24,367 bases of DNA from Porticoccaceae bacterium UBA4026 (lineage in GTDB: Bacteria; Pseudomonadota; Gammaproteobacteria; Pseudomonadales; Porticoccaceae), in the NCBI GenBank assembly GCA_002382445.1, contig DGAQ01000057.1, positions 41,107 through 65,473 on the forward strand. Reading direction: 5' to 3'. The position numbers and the translations under genes were made by a program. Positions 16,564 to 24,134 of this stretch are shown in pieces. Every line of letters begins with the position of its first letter. Position 1 is the first letter of the stretch. The notes beneath the pieces were generated by a model, which saw nothing but the letters and a program-made list of their open reading frames with translations, had not been told where the DNA came from and made no database searches.

Positions 16564-16781
16564 GGAATGTTCTAGCCTGTAACGAGATGCAAAAAATAAG
16601 CGCGGATTGTTCCACACTTTATGCGGTCGTGCAATTGCATGCAGTTACTAAGTTTGGCTGGGGTCTTTGCTAGATATAATAGTGCTAAAGCACATTAATT
16701 TTGCCCTTTCGCAAACTGTAAATCCAACAATGAATTACAGTAACTATTATTTAATCTACCTAAACGGTTATTTCTTTGATA

Positions 16782-16797
16782 CTGTATATATATACAG
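16782..16797 (+). promoter_or_regulatory. dnaE2: LexA box (SOS operator) of dnaE2
   Basis: CTGTATATATATACAG is a perfect palindrome and an ideal CTGT-N8-ACAG operator; the symmetry extends one base on both sides (16781-16798). It lies 20 bp before the preferred ATG of dnaE2. It shows that dnaE2 keeps its own SOS promoter although separated from imuAB. A TTGATA at 16776-16781 abuts the box but has no good -10 at 17 bp; a -10 inside the box (TATATA) is more likely. Confidence 0.95.
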
Positions 16798-16816
16798 TTT
16801 TTTGATCATTAGCCCT

Positions 16817-19800
16817 ATGTCTTACGCCGAACTTCACTGCATTAGTAACTTTACCTTTTTACGCGGCGCATCTCACCCCAGGGAGTTGGTTAATACAGCA
16901 TCAGAACTGGGATATAAGGCTATAGCTATCACAGACGAGTGCTCTTTAGCCGGAGTAGTAAAAGCCCATGTCGCTGCGCAGGAATGCAACTTACCACTCA
17001 TTATTGGTAGTGAATTTCAGCTTAATGACCATAAATTGGTAGTATTGGTCACCAACCATCAATCCTACTCTGAGCTGTCGGCATTAATAACACTCACACG
17101 TAGGCGCAGCAGAAAAGGCAGCTATTCTCTCGAGTGGCCGGATCTAAGCCACAATCTAAGCCACTGTCTACTAATCTGGCTACCCTCAGGTGAACTTGAC
17201 GCAGACCACCCGATTGGCGAAAAACTTAGTCACTGGTTTATGGGCCGATTATGGATTGGCGTAGAGCACTTGCTCGATGGCAACGAAACTGAACAGTATT
17301 ACTACTCTCGCAATCTCGCTGCGCTCTGGCAGGTCCCTATGGTCGCCTGTGGTGATGTCCATATGCACTGCAAGCAACGCCAACTATTACAGGACACACT
17401 GACCGCCATACGCTTCAATTGCTCAGTTATGCAACTAGGGAAGCGTCGCTTTGCCAATGCCGAGCGACGTTTGCGCAGCCTTCCCCACCTAAAAAAGATC
17501 TACCCTCCCGCACTATTAGCCGAGACTGTTGCCATTGCAAAACGCTGCCATTTTTCCCTTACTGAGTTACGCTATGAATATCCCTCGGAAGTCGTTCCCA
17601 ATCATTTAACAGCAGGTGAGCAATTATGTTACCTAGTCACAGAAGGGATTAAGAAACGCTGGCCTAATGGCCCTTCAGAAGCGGTTAATCAGCAAATAAA
17701 GTACGAGTTAACCGTAATATCTGAACTCAACTATGAAAGCTACTTTCTTACCGTACATGATCTTGTCGCCTTTGCGCGAAGCCGTGACATTCTCTGCCAG
17801 GGCAGAGGTTCAGCCGCTAATTCGGTAGTCTGCTACTGTCTATTTATCACGGAGGTATCGCCCGACCAGGTTTCACTGCTGTTTGAGCGCTTTATATCCA
17901 AAGAGCGAAACGAACCACCAGATATTGATGTCGATTTTGAGCATGAACGCCGTGAAGAGGTAATACAGTACATCTACAAGCGCTATGGTCGCGAACGCGC
18001 CGCTATTGCCGCTACGGTTATCACTTATAGGCCACGCAGCGCGGTGCGTGATGTTGGTAAAGCCCTAGGCCTAGATGCTTTATTTATAGAGCAACTCAGC
18101 CAGTCTCTTTCCTGGTGGGATCGCCGTGCTGATCTGGAAAAACAGTTCAACGGCCAAAGAATCCATACCAAAGGGGCAAGTGATAATACTCGACTTATCG
18201 ACCAATTCTATCAACTACTACAAGACATCCTTGGCTTTCCTCGGCATTTATCACAACACGTAGGCGGATTTATCATCACTCGCAAGCCCATTAGCGCGTT
18301 AGTTCCACTAGAAAATGCCAGCATGCCTGAGCGGACAGTTATTCAATGGGACAAAACAGATATAGCAACGCTAGGGTTACTGAAAATAGACATACTAGCC
18401 CTTGGCATACTCACCGCCATTCATCGCTGCTTTGAGCTTATTCAGCAACATCAAGGTATAAGCCTGGATATGCAAACTATCCCCAAAGACGACATTCCCA
18501 CCTTTGATATGCTCTGTAAGGCCGATAGCATAGGGGTTTTTCAGATTGAATCTCGCGCACAGATGGCTATGTTGCCACGCTTAAAGCCGCGTTGCTTTTA
18601 TGACTTAGTGATAGAAATAGCCATTGTTCGGCCCGGACCCATTCAGGGCGGTATGGTGCACCCTTATTTAAAGCGTCGGCAGGGCTTAGAGACCATCAGT
18701 TACCCCAGTCCAGAGATCAAAGCAGTACTAGAGCGCACTTTAGGTATACCGGTGTTCCAAGAACAGGTAATCCGCTTAGCAATGGTTGCTGCAGGATTTT
18801 CCGGTGGCGAGGCCGATCAATTACGTCGAGCAATGGCTAGCTGGAGTAGTAAAGATGGTAACAATAACCAACTTACACAGTTTGAACAAAAGCTCACTAC
18901 GGGCATGCTTGCCCAAGGTTATAGCTTGGATTTTGCACAACGATTGTTCAAGCAAATTCAAGGTTTTGGAGTCTATGGTTTTCCCGAATCGCACTCCGCC
19001 AGTTTCGCTCTGCTTGCTTATGTATCGGCCTGGTTAAAATGCCACTATCCAGCCGCTTATTGTTGCGCCATTATGAATAGTCAACCAATGGGTTTTTACT
19101 CTTCTTCACAGCTAGTTCAAGACGCTCAGCGTCATAATATTCACGTTTCGCCTATTGACGTTAACTATAGCGAATGGGATCACACACTATACCGGGATAT
19201 AACATTAGATAAGAAAGATAAACCTTTGATAAGATTGGGATTTAGAATAATAAAAGGATTGCCATACAAATCGGCAAAACGCATCTTTACCGCCCCCAGG
19301 CCCTTCGCGAATCTTGAGGATCTAGCCCTCAAAGCCCGCTTATCACAGGTAGACCTGAGCCTCCTTAGTAGCGCAGGAGCCTTACAATCATTAACAGAAA
19401 ATCGCCGTCAAGCTCACTGGCAAGCTCTAGCCATAAACAACCACGGGCAACTGCTACAAAATGCTAGCATCGAACCCAATATAAACCTAAAGGAGCCTAG
19501 CGAAACGGATAACCTATATGCGGACTACAACACTACCGGTTTGACCTTAGGCCGGCACCCGATGAGTATCTTACGCGACCAATTTCCCATTTTTCGGCAG
19601 TGCAAACGCCACAGTGATTTGGCTGAATTGGGCCATCAACGATTTGTTCGCATGGCAGGCATAGTCACCGGAAAACAGCGCCCTGGGACAGCATCTGGAG
19701 TAATTTTTTTAACCTTAGAGGACGAAACAGGCAACAGCAACATCGTTATCTGGAAAAGCGTGCAACAGCGCTGCCGCCAAGCATTGCTCAAAGCGCAACT

Positions 19801-19921
19801 GCTAATGGTCAAAGGTGTAATCGAAACCGACGGTGAAGTGGTGCATATCATCGCCCAAGAACTCACCGACTGCAGCGAGCTACTCTATAAAACGACCATA
19901 CGTTCACGAAATTTCAGGTAA
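16817..19921 (+). CDS. dnaE2: Error-prone DNA polymerase DnaE2 (C-family alpha subunit)
   Basis: A 1034-residue C-family polymerase that extends past DNA damage together with ImuA and ImuB. The N-terminal PHP domain starts YAELHCISNFTFLRGASHP (residues 3-21). The catalytic aspartates are in PPDIDVDF (369, 371 and 373 region) and in LKIDILALG (Asp525). A C-terminal OB fold lies at about 940-1015 (RMAGIVTGKQRPGTASG), and the protein ends RSRNF-R as in other DnaE2 proteins. The shorter length (about 1034 versus about 1160 for replicative DnaE) and lack of the tau-binding C-terminus mark it as DnaE2. The frame is open from 16667, but those 50 extra codons contain the LexA box, so ATG 16817 is the real start; it has no strong Shine-Dalgarno sequence. 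In most genomes this gene directly follows imuB. Confidence 0.94.
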   Translation: MSYAELHCISNFTFLRGASHPRELVNTASELGYKAIAITDECSLAGVVKAHVAAQECNLPLIIGSEFQLNDHKLVVLVTNHQSYSELSALITLTRRRSRKGSYSLEWPDLSHNLSHCLLIWLPSGELDADHPIGEKLSHWFMGRLWIGVEHLLDGNETEQYYYSRNLAALWQVPMVACGDVHMHCKQRQLLQDTLTAIRFNCSVMQLGKRRFANAERRLRSLPHLKKIYPPALLAETVAIAKRCHFSLTELRYEYPSEVVPNHLTAGEQLCYLVTEGIKKRWPNGPSEAVNQQIKYELTVISELNYESYFLTVHDLVAFARSRDILCQGRGSAANSVVCYCLFITEVSPDQVSLLFERFISKERNEPPDIDVDFEHERREEVIQYIYKRYGRERAAIAATVITYRPRSAVRDVGKALGLDALFIEQLSQSLSWWDRRADLEKQFNGQRIHTKGASDNTRLIDQFYQLLQDILGFPRHLSQHVGGFIITRKPISALVPLENASMPERTVIQWDKTDIATLGLLKIDILALGILTAIHRCFELIQQHQGISLDMQTIPKDDIPTFDMLCKADSIGVFQIESRAQMAMLPRLKPRCFYDLVIEIAIVRPGPIQGGMVHPYLKRRQGLETISYPSPEIKAVLERTLGIPVFQEQVIRLAMVAAGFSGGEADQLRRAMASWSSKDGNNNQLTQFEQKLTTGMLAQGYSLDFAQRLFKQIQGFGVYGFPESHSASFALLAYVSAWLKCHYPAAYCCAIMNSQPMGFYSSSQLVQDAQRHNIHVSPIDVNYSEWDHTLYRDITLDKKDKPLIRLGFRIIKGLPYKSAKRIFTAPRPFANLEDLALKARLSQVDLSLLSSAGALQSLTENRRQAHWQALAINNHGQLLQNASIEPNINLKEPSETDNLYADYNTTGLTLGRHPMSILRDQFPIFRQCKRHSDLAELGHQRFVRMAGIVTGKQRPGTASGVIFLTLEDETGNSNIVIWKSVQQRCRQALLKAQLLMVKGVIETDGEVVHIIAQELTDCSELLYKTTIRSRNFR

Positions 19922-19927
19922 GCTTAA

Positions 19928-20047
19928 GTGAAAGCGGTTACTGTGTTAAATAGACTGGCAAAGCAGGTTTTAATAGACCGTTTACAAAGCGGCATAGCTA
20001 ACGCCATAATGATGCAAGCCTTTGATCCTAAAGGGGCTATTTTGTAA
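19928..20047 (+). CDS. Possible 39-residue small ORF or gene remnant
   Basis: A GTG-initiated open frame just after dnaE2, between a TAA directly upstream (19925-19927) and TAA at 20045. The product reads VKAVTVLNRLAKQVLIDRLQ and ends in AFDPKGAIL. I see no good ribosome binding site and do not recognise the sequence. The amphipathic LNRLAKQVLIDRLQSG stretch resembles the N-terminal part of larger enzymes (for example cyclopropane synthase-like proteins), so a decayed gene start is as likely as a real small gene. Low confidence. Confidence 0.2.
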   Translation: MKAVTVLNRLAKQVLIDRLQSGIANAIMMQAFDPKGAIL

Positions 20048-20058
20048 TAGTCCTAGTC

Positions 20059-20087
20059 TTGACATGAGACTGAGCGCATCAAACAAT
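20059..20087 (+). promoter_or_regulatory. Candidate promoter of the SDR-monooxygenase operon
   Basis: A perfect TTGACA (20059-20064) is followed after 17 bp by AACAAT (20082-20087; four of six matches), 22 bp before the SDR start. A GAGGG lies between this -10 and the start codon. Confidence 0.42.
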
Positions 20088-20109
20088 AAAAAATGAGGGT
20101 AGTTATTTA

Positions 20110-21000
20110 ATGAAAAGTTTTTCAAATAAGGTTGCAGTGATCACCGGCGCCGGATCAGGCATGGGGCGTTACCTAGCCATATTGATGGCAAAAGCTGGCG
20201 CTAATGTCGCTATCTGTGAGATTAACGAAACGACACTAGCCGAAACTCACACCATGATGGCAGGCTATGGCGTTAATGTTTCCGTCCATGTCCTGGATGT
20301 TGCAGATAAAGCGGCCATTGAGGCCCTGCCCGCCCAAGTAATAGAGCAACACGGACAAGTGGACTTGGTCTTTAACAATGCGGGAGTCACCGTCGACTCT
20401 ACATTTGAAGACATGTCTGAGACAGATTGGGATTGGGTAATGAACATCAACTTGCAGGGTGTTATTAATTCTACTCGTGCTTTCTTGCCGCACCTGCAAC
20501 AACGGCCTGAAGCTGCCCTAATTAATACGTCCTCAATTTTTGGCATGATTACCGTACCCAATCAGTCGGTTTATCACACCGCAAAATTTGCTGTGCGCGG
20601 CTTTACAGAGTGCCTAGCCAAGGAGCTCAAAGACAGTAACGTGCAAATACACTGCGTCCACCCCGGCCATATCGGGACGAATATTGTTACCAATGCTCGT
20701 ATGAATAAGCGTGAAGACGCCATCAGTCCCATGCAACAGATGATGGGCAAGCTCATCGGCATAGGTAGCACCCAGGAGGAAATGGCAGATTTCTTCCGCA
20801 ATAACGGCATGCATCCAAGTCGAGCATCCAATATCATCTTAAAGGGCGTACTTAAAAATCGTATGCGTATTTTTGTTGGCGCAGATGCCAAGCTTATGGA
20901 TCTATCACAGAGATTATTCCCCATGCACTATGACAGAGTATTTCCGCTGTTTCAGATACCTCTAACACTGATGAGAAATAAAAAGCCTTTAAACTATTAA
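20110..21000 (+). CDS. Short-chain dehydrogenase/reductase
   Basis: A 296-residue classical SDR. The cofactor loop TGAGSGMG is at 12-19, NNAG at 89-92, the catalytic Ser near 141-142 (NTSSIFG) and YHTAK (Tyr155, Lys159). An acidic residue (Glu37) after the second strand suggests NAD(H) rather than NADP(H). The roughly 45 residues past the usual 250 are basic and moderately hydrophobic. It probably oxidises an alcohol to the ketone used by the monooxygenase encoded 28 nt downstream on the same strand; such SDR/BVMO pairs are common in actinobacteria and marine gammaproteobacteria. GAGG about eleven bases before ATG 20110 supports the start. Substrate unknown. Confidence 0.87.
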   Translation: MKSFSNKVAVITGAGSGMGRYLAILMAKAGANVAICEINETTLAETHTMMAGYGVNVSVHVLDVADKAAIEALPAQVIEQHGQVDLVFNNAGVTVDSTFEDMSETDWDWVMNINLQGVINSTRAFLPHLQQRPEAALINTSSIFGMITVPNQSVYHTAKFAVRGFTECLAKELKDSNVQIHCVHPGHIGTNIVTNARMNKREDAISPMQQMMGKLIGIGSTQEEMADFFRNNGMHPSRASNIILKGVLKNRMRIFVGADAKLMDLSQRLFPMHYDRVFPLFQIPLTLMRNKKPLNY

Positions 21001-21028
21001 CGCTAACCAATAAGAGATAACTATAAAA

Positions 21029-22519
21029 ATGCAAATAGAGCATACGGATGTTGTCATTGTAGGTGCTGGCCTTTCAGGCATTGGTGCCGCATATCACCTC
21101 ACTAAGCAGTGCCCCGACCATAAGTACCTAATTTTAGAGAGCCGTGGCGCTATTGGCGGCACCTGGGATCTTTTTCGTTATCCTGGCATTCGCTCAGACA
21201 GTGACATGCATACGCTAGGCTACAGTTTCAAACCTTGGAATAGCGCAAAAGCGATTGCCGATGGTCCTTCGATTCTTAGCTATGTACGCGAGACAGCCAC
21301 TGACAACAATATTGAAGAAAAAATTCGTTACAGCAGCAAATTAACCAGTGCCAACTGGGACAGTGAAACCAGCCTTTGGACGCTAACCGTCGCTCAGACA
21401 GATACCGGCGAGAGCGTACAAATTAGCTGTAACTTTTTACACATGTGCGCCGGCTACTACAGCTATGAGCAGGCTCATGACCCGCAATTTCCATCGGTTG
21501 ACGCCTTTAAAGGCAAGCTGATACATCCTCAGTTTTGGCCAGAAGATTTAAGCTATGAAAATAAAAAGGTCGTTGTCATCGGCTCGGGAGCAACCGCGGT
21601 TACTCTAGTACCCTCTATGGCGGAAAAAGCCGCTAGTGTGACCATGCTACAACGCTCTCCCACCTATATTGTTTCGCGCCCCTCAGAGGACTGGTTTGCC
21701 AATGGATTGCGTAAACTGCTGCCCCATACTTGGGCCTACGCCCTAACACGCCTGCGCAACACACGACTTCAAGAACTTCTTTATAAACAAACACGTAAGA
21801 GGCCAGAAAAAGTTAAAAAGACCATACTTGATATGATCCGCAAAGAGCTTGGCCCCGACTACGATGTCGACAAACATTTTACTCCTAGCTACAACCCTTG
21901 GGACCAAAGACTATGCCTGGTGCCGGACAGCGATCTGTTCACCGCCATTAAGAATGGCAGCGCCACTGTGGTCACTGATCACATAGATAGCTTTACAGAG
22001 AATGGCATTCAGCTTAAATCCGGTGAGCATCTGGATGCTGACATCATTGTCAGTGCCACTGGTTTGCAGCTCGTAATGATGGGCGGCGCAAACATATCTG
22101 TTGATGGAAAGGCCGTAGATTTTTCAAAACTGTGGACCTACAAAGGTTTAATGGTCTCTGATGTGCCCAATATGGTCTCCACCTTTGGCTACATTAACGC
22201 TTCCTGGACGCTGCGCGCAGACTTAACTGCCGAATGGGTATGCAGAACGCTCAACCACATGACTGACACCAACACCACCAGTGTTGTCCCAGTGGTACCC
22301 ACAAACTTGCACGACATGCCAGCAAGAAGCTGGATCGCAGACTTCCCTGCCGGTTATATGCAGCGCATGATGCACTTGTTCCCAAAGCAAGGTGATCAAG
22401 AGCCATGGATTAACACTCAAGACTTCCGTAGAGACCGCTCACTCTTTAATCAACCACTGGCCAGTGATGATGCCCTGCATTTCAGCACGCCCGCACAACC
22501 TGCTGCCAAAAGCGCTTAA
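21029..22519 (+). CDS. Type I Baeyer-Villiger flavin monooxygenase (EthA-like)
   Basis: A 496-residue FAD- and NADPH-dependent monooxygenase. The FAD motif GAGLSG is at residues 12-17 and GGTWDLFRYPGIRSDSDM at 43-60. The Baeyer-Villiger fingerprint FKGKLIHPQFWP is at 160-171, matching FxGxxxHxxxW[P/D] exactly. The NADPH motif GSGATA is at 185-190. The GTWDLFRYPG form and the length (about 490) put it in the EthA-like branch rather than the cyclohexanone monooxygenase branch (about 540). It inserts oxygen next to a ketone to make an ester or lactone. It follows the SDR by 28 nt and is likely cotranscribed. No esterase is visible downstream to cleave the product. The natural substrate cannot be told from sequence. 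Confidence 0.9.
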   Translation: MQIEHTDVVIVGAGLSGIGAAYHLTKQCPDHKYLILESRGAIGGTWDLFRYPGIRSDSDMHTLGYSFKPWNSAKAIADGPSILSYVRETATDNNIEEKIRYSSKLTSANWDSETSLWTLTVAQTDTGESVQISCNFLHMCAGYYSYEQAHDPQFPSVDAFKGKLIHPQFWPEDLSYENKKVVVIGSGATAVTLVPSMAEKAASVTMLQRSPTYIVSRPSEDWFANGLRKLLPHTWAYALTRLRNTRLQELLYKQTRKRPEKVKKTILDMIRKELGPDYDVDKHFTPSYNPWDQRLCLVPDSDLFTAIKNGSATVVTDHIDSFTENGIQLKSGEHLDADIIVSATGLQLVMMGGANISVDGKAVDFSKLWTYKGLMVSDVPNMVSTFGYINASWTLRADLTAEWVCRTLNHMTDTNTTSVVPVVPTNLHDMPARSWIADFPAGYMQRMMHLFPKQGDQEPWINTQDFRRDRSLFNQPLASDDALHFSTPAQPAAKSA

Positions 22520-22554
22520 TACGTCACCAGAGAACCGGCCATTTGTTTAGGCCC

Positions 22555-22586
22555 TTGACTCTGGTCTATACTCCAGACTTTATAAT
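22555..22586 (+). promoter_or_regulatory. MerR-type promoter with ZntR-like operator
   Basis: TTGACT (22555-22560) and a perfect TATAAT (22581-22586) are 20 bp apart, the long spacer typical of MerR-activated promoters. The spacer is filled by an imperfect palindrome, 22558-22579 (ACTCTGG-N8-CCAGACT core), very like the operator of the zinc exporter zntA. It lies directly before the merR gene, so the regulator should control itself and the permease. Confidence 0.88.
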
Positions 22587-22607
22587 TTGGTTATGACGTC
22601 AAATACT

Positions 22608-23015
22608 ATGCTTAAAATTGGAGAATTGGCACAGCGTACAGGCATCTCCCGCGATGCACTACGCTTCTATGAAAAGCATGGGCTTATTACGCCAACCGCA
22701 CGGACTGACTCGGGCTACCGCCTTTACTCTAAGTCTGATGTACTGCGTATTAGCTTTATTCTCAGCGCTAAAGAAGTCGGGTTTACGCTCAATGAAGTAC
22801 ATCAGCTATTGGAACTTGAAGTCACCAAAGACAAAAAATCTTGCCAAGATGTAAAAGAATTTGTGGACAACAAAATACAGGTGGTTAATCAGCGCCTGAT
22901 TGAAATGAAAAAGATTAAGCAGTCATTGAAAACCCTTAGTGTTGCCTGCTGTGGCGGCGATGAGCCTGCCACCCACTGCACCATTTTGGGTGCTTTAAAC
23001 ACACATAATAGGTAG
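22608..23015 (+). CDS. MerR-family metal-responsive regulator, ZntR-like
   Basis: A 135-residue MerR-family activator: N-terminal winged helix (MLKIGELAQRTGISRDALRFYEKHG), a dimerisation helix (about 80-112) and a C-terminal metal loop CCGGDEPATHC (114-124). With this start, Cys79, Cys114, Cys115 and Cys124 fall at exactly the E. coli ZntR positions, which supports ATG 22608 and zinc sensing. ZntR His119 is Glu here, and a His sits at 123. Two earlier in-frame starts exist, TTG 22587 (too close to the -10) and ATG 22593, which would be at or near the transcription start. The permease follows 6 nt after the stop. The regulator should distort the 20-bp-spacer promoter upstream when metal binds. 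Zinc is the best guess; cadmium, lead or copper remain possible. Confidence 0.88.
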   Translation: MLKIGELAQRTGISRDALRFYEKHGLITPTARTDSGYRLYSKSDVLRISFILSAKEVGFTLNEVHQLLELEVTKDKKSCQDVKEFVDNKIQVVNQRLIEMKKIKQSLKTLSVACCGGDEPATHCTILGALNTHNR

Positions 23016-23021
23016 CAACGC

Positions 23022-24110
23022 ATGCCTTTAATTGAAAATTTTGTCGGTCTTTTTATTGAATCTGCGCCATGGCTGCTCATGGGCTTTACTGTTGCAGGAC
23101 TCATGAAAGCATTTGTACCCAGCGAACTACTCGCCAAACACCTCGGTGAACCTGGTTTGATGGCCACCGTTAAAGCGGCCCTTCTGGGCGCACCCCTGCC
23201 ACTTTGCTCCTGCGGCGTCATTCCCGCCGCCCTTGGCCTACGCCGCAGTGGCGCCTCTAAAGCCGCCACTACCTCATTCTTGATATCTACACCAGAGACA
23301 GGCGTTGACTCAGTAACTGTCTCTTACGCAATGCTAGGGCCGTTTATGGCCGTTATTCGACCTATTGCAGCCATATCTACCGCAATCACTGCTGGATTGT
23401 TAGTGGGCGCCGACAAGGACGAGCCTGCGCCAATCACTTCAGAGCCTGTTCAATCCTGTTGCGCCAATAAAACGCCCGAACCCGAGCCAAGCTGCTGCAG
23501 TGAACTCGATGCCGAAACAAGCGCACCTGAAACTATAGCTACGCGACTAAAGGACAGCATGACATTTACCTTTGTCGACCTCATAAAAGATATTAGCCTA
23601 TGGCTGCTGATTGGCCTGGGCATTGCCGCGGCGGTTAAAACCTATGTACCCACCGAATTTTTAGCTCAGTGGGGTGATGGTTTTATGGCCTTTGTGGTTA
23701 TGGCCCTGATTGGCGTACCCATGTACATCTGCGCCCTAGCTTCTACCCCAATTGCCGCTGGCTTGTTGTTTTCAGGCGTATCGCCAGGTGCGACATTAGT
23801 ATTTATGCTGGTTGGGCCTGCCACCAACATCGCCACCATGGGTTTGGTTAAGCGTGAACTAGGCAATCGCGCCCTCGCGGCCTATTTGGGCAGTGTTGTC
23901 GGGGTTGGCTTTGCCTTTGGCTATCTAACCAACTACCTAGCCGACCAATGGAACATTGATTTTCTAGCTCAAACTCAGACCGCTCATGCTATGGGTAATA
24001 CGCTCTTAGCAACAGCTTCAGCACTCGTGCTCGCCGGGTTAATGATTTATGCCTTGGGATCTAAGTACCTCACCAACTTCAAAACAAACACACCCGCCAC
24101 TGATGGATAA
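23022..24110 (+). CDS. SO_0444-type metal efflux permease
   Basis: A 362-residue inner-membrane protein of the ArsP/DUF318-like permease superfamily, SO_0444 type. It has two homologous halves of about four helices. The first contains PLPLCSCGVIPAALGL (58-73) with the CSC metal site at 62-64. The halves are joined by a hydrophilic linker (about 131-175) with two Cys-Cys pairs (146-147 and 158-159). The second half has GVPMYICALASTPIAAGL and VGPATNIATMGLV. Proteins of this type, next to a ZntR-like regulator, are annotated as Cu/Zn exporters. ATG 23022 is 6 nt after the regulator stop, with AGG just upstream, so the genes are translationally linked. Metal specificity is inferred from the regulator. 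Confidence 0.85.
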   Translation: MPLIENFVGLFIESAPWLLMGFTVAGLMKAFVPSELLAKHLGEPGLMATVKAALLGAPLPLCSCGVIPAALGLRRSGASKAATTSFLISTPETGVDSVTVSYAMLGPFMAVIRPIAAISTAITAGLLVGADKDEPAPITSEPVQSCCANKTPEPEPSCCSELDAETSAPETIATRLKDSMTFTFVDLIKDISLWLLIGLGIAAAVKTYVPTEFLAQWGDGFMAFVVMALIGVPMYICALASTPIAAGLLFSGVSPGATLVFMLVGPATNIATMGLVKRELGNRALAAYLGSVVGVGFAFGYLTNYLADQWNIDFLAQTQTAHAMGNTLLATASALVLAGLMIYALGSKYLTNFKTNTPATDG

Positions 24111-24134
24111 ACAGCACCAGAAAGGTCTTATTTA

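Noticed and set aside
16564..16617. GTG start of the Bcr/CflA gene
   Set aside because: Adds a polar 18-residue extension not found in the family; ATG 16563 gives the usual length.
13340..16617. Composite transposon or genomic island between imuB and dnaE2
   Set aside because: No transposase, integrase, terminal inverted repeats or target duplications were seen at the junctions, and base composition looks like the neighbours.
16667..16816. N-terminal extension of dnaE2 by 50 residues
   Set aside because: It contains the LexA operator and promoter region, is rich in Ile/Tyr/Asn codons unlike the rest, and family homology starts at residue 51.
17136..17162. Short tandem repeat of ATCTAAGCCAC within dnaE2
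   Set aside because: Two copies only, in frame, encoding LSHNLSH; ordinary low-complexity coding sequence.
20265..20924. Minus-strand frames within the SDR gene
   Set aside because: Shadows of the SDR coding sequence, which has all catalytic motifs.
22561..22576. Hairpin after the monooxygenase gene as a terminator
   Set aside because: The inverted repeat sits exactly in the 20-bp spacer of the MerR-type promoter and has no T run, so it is an operator.
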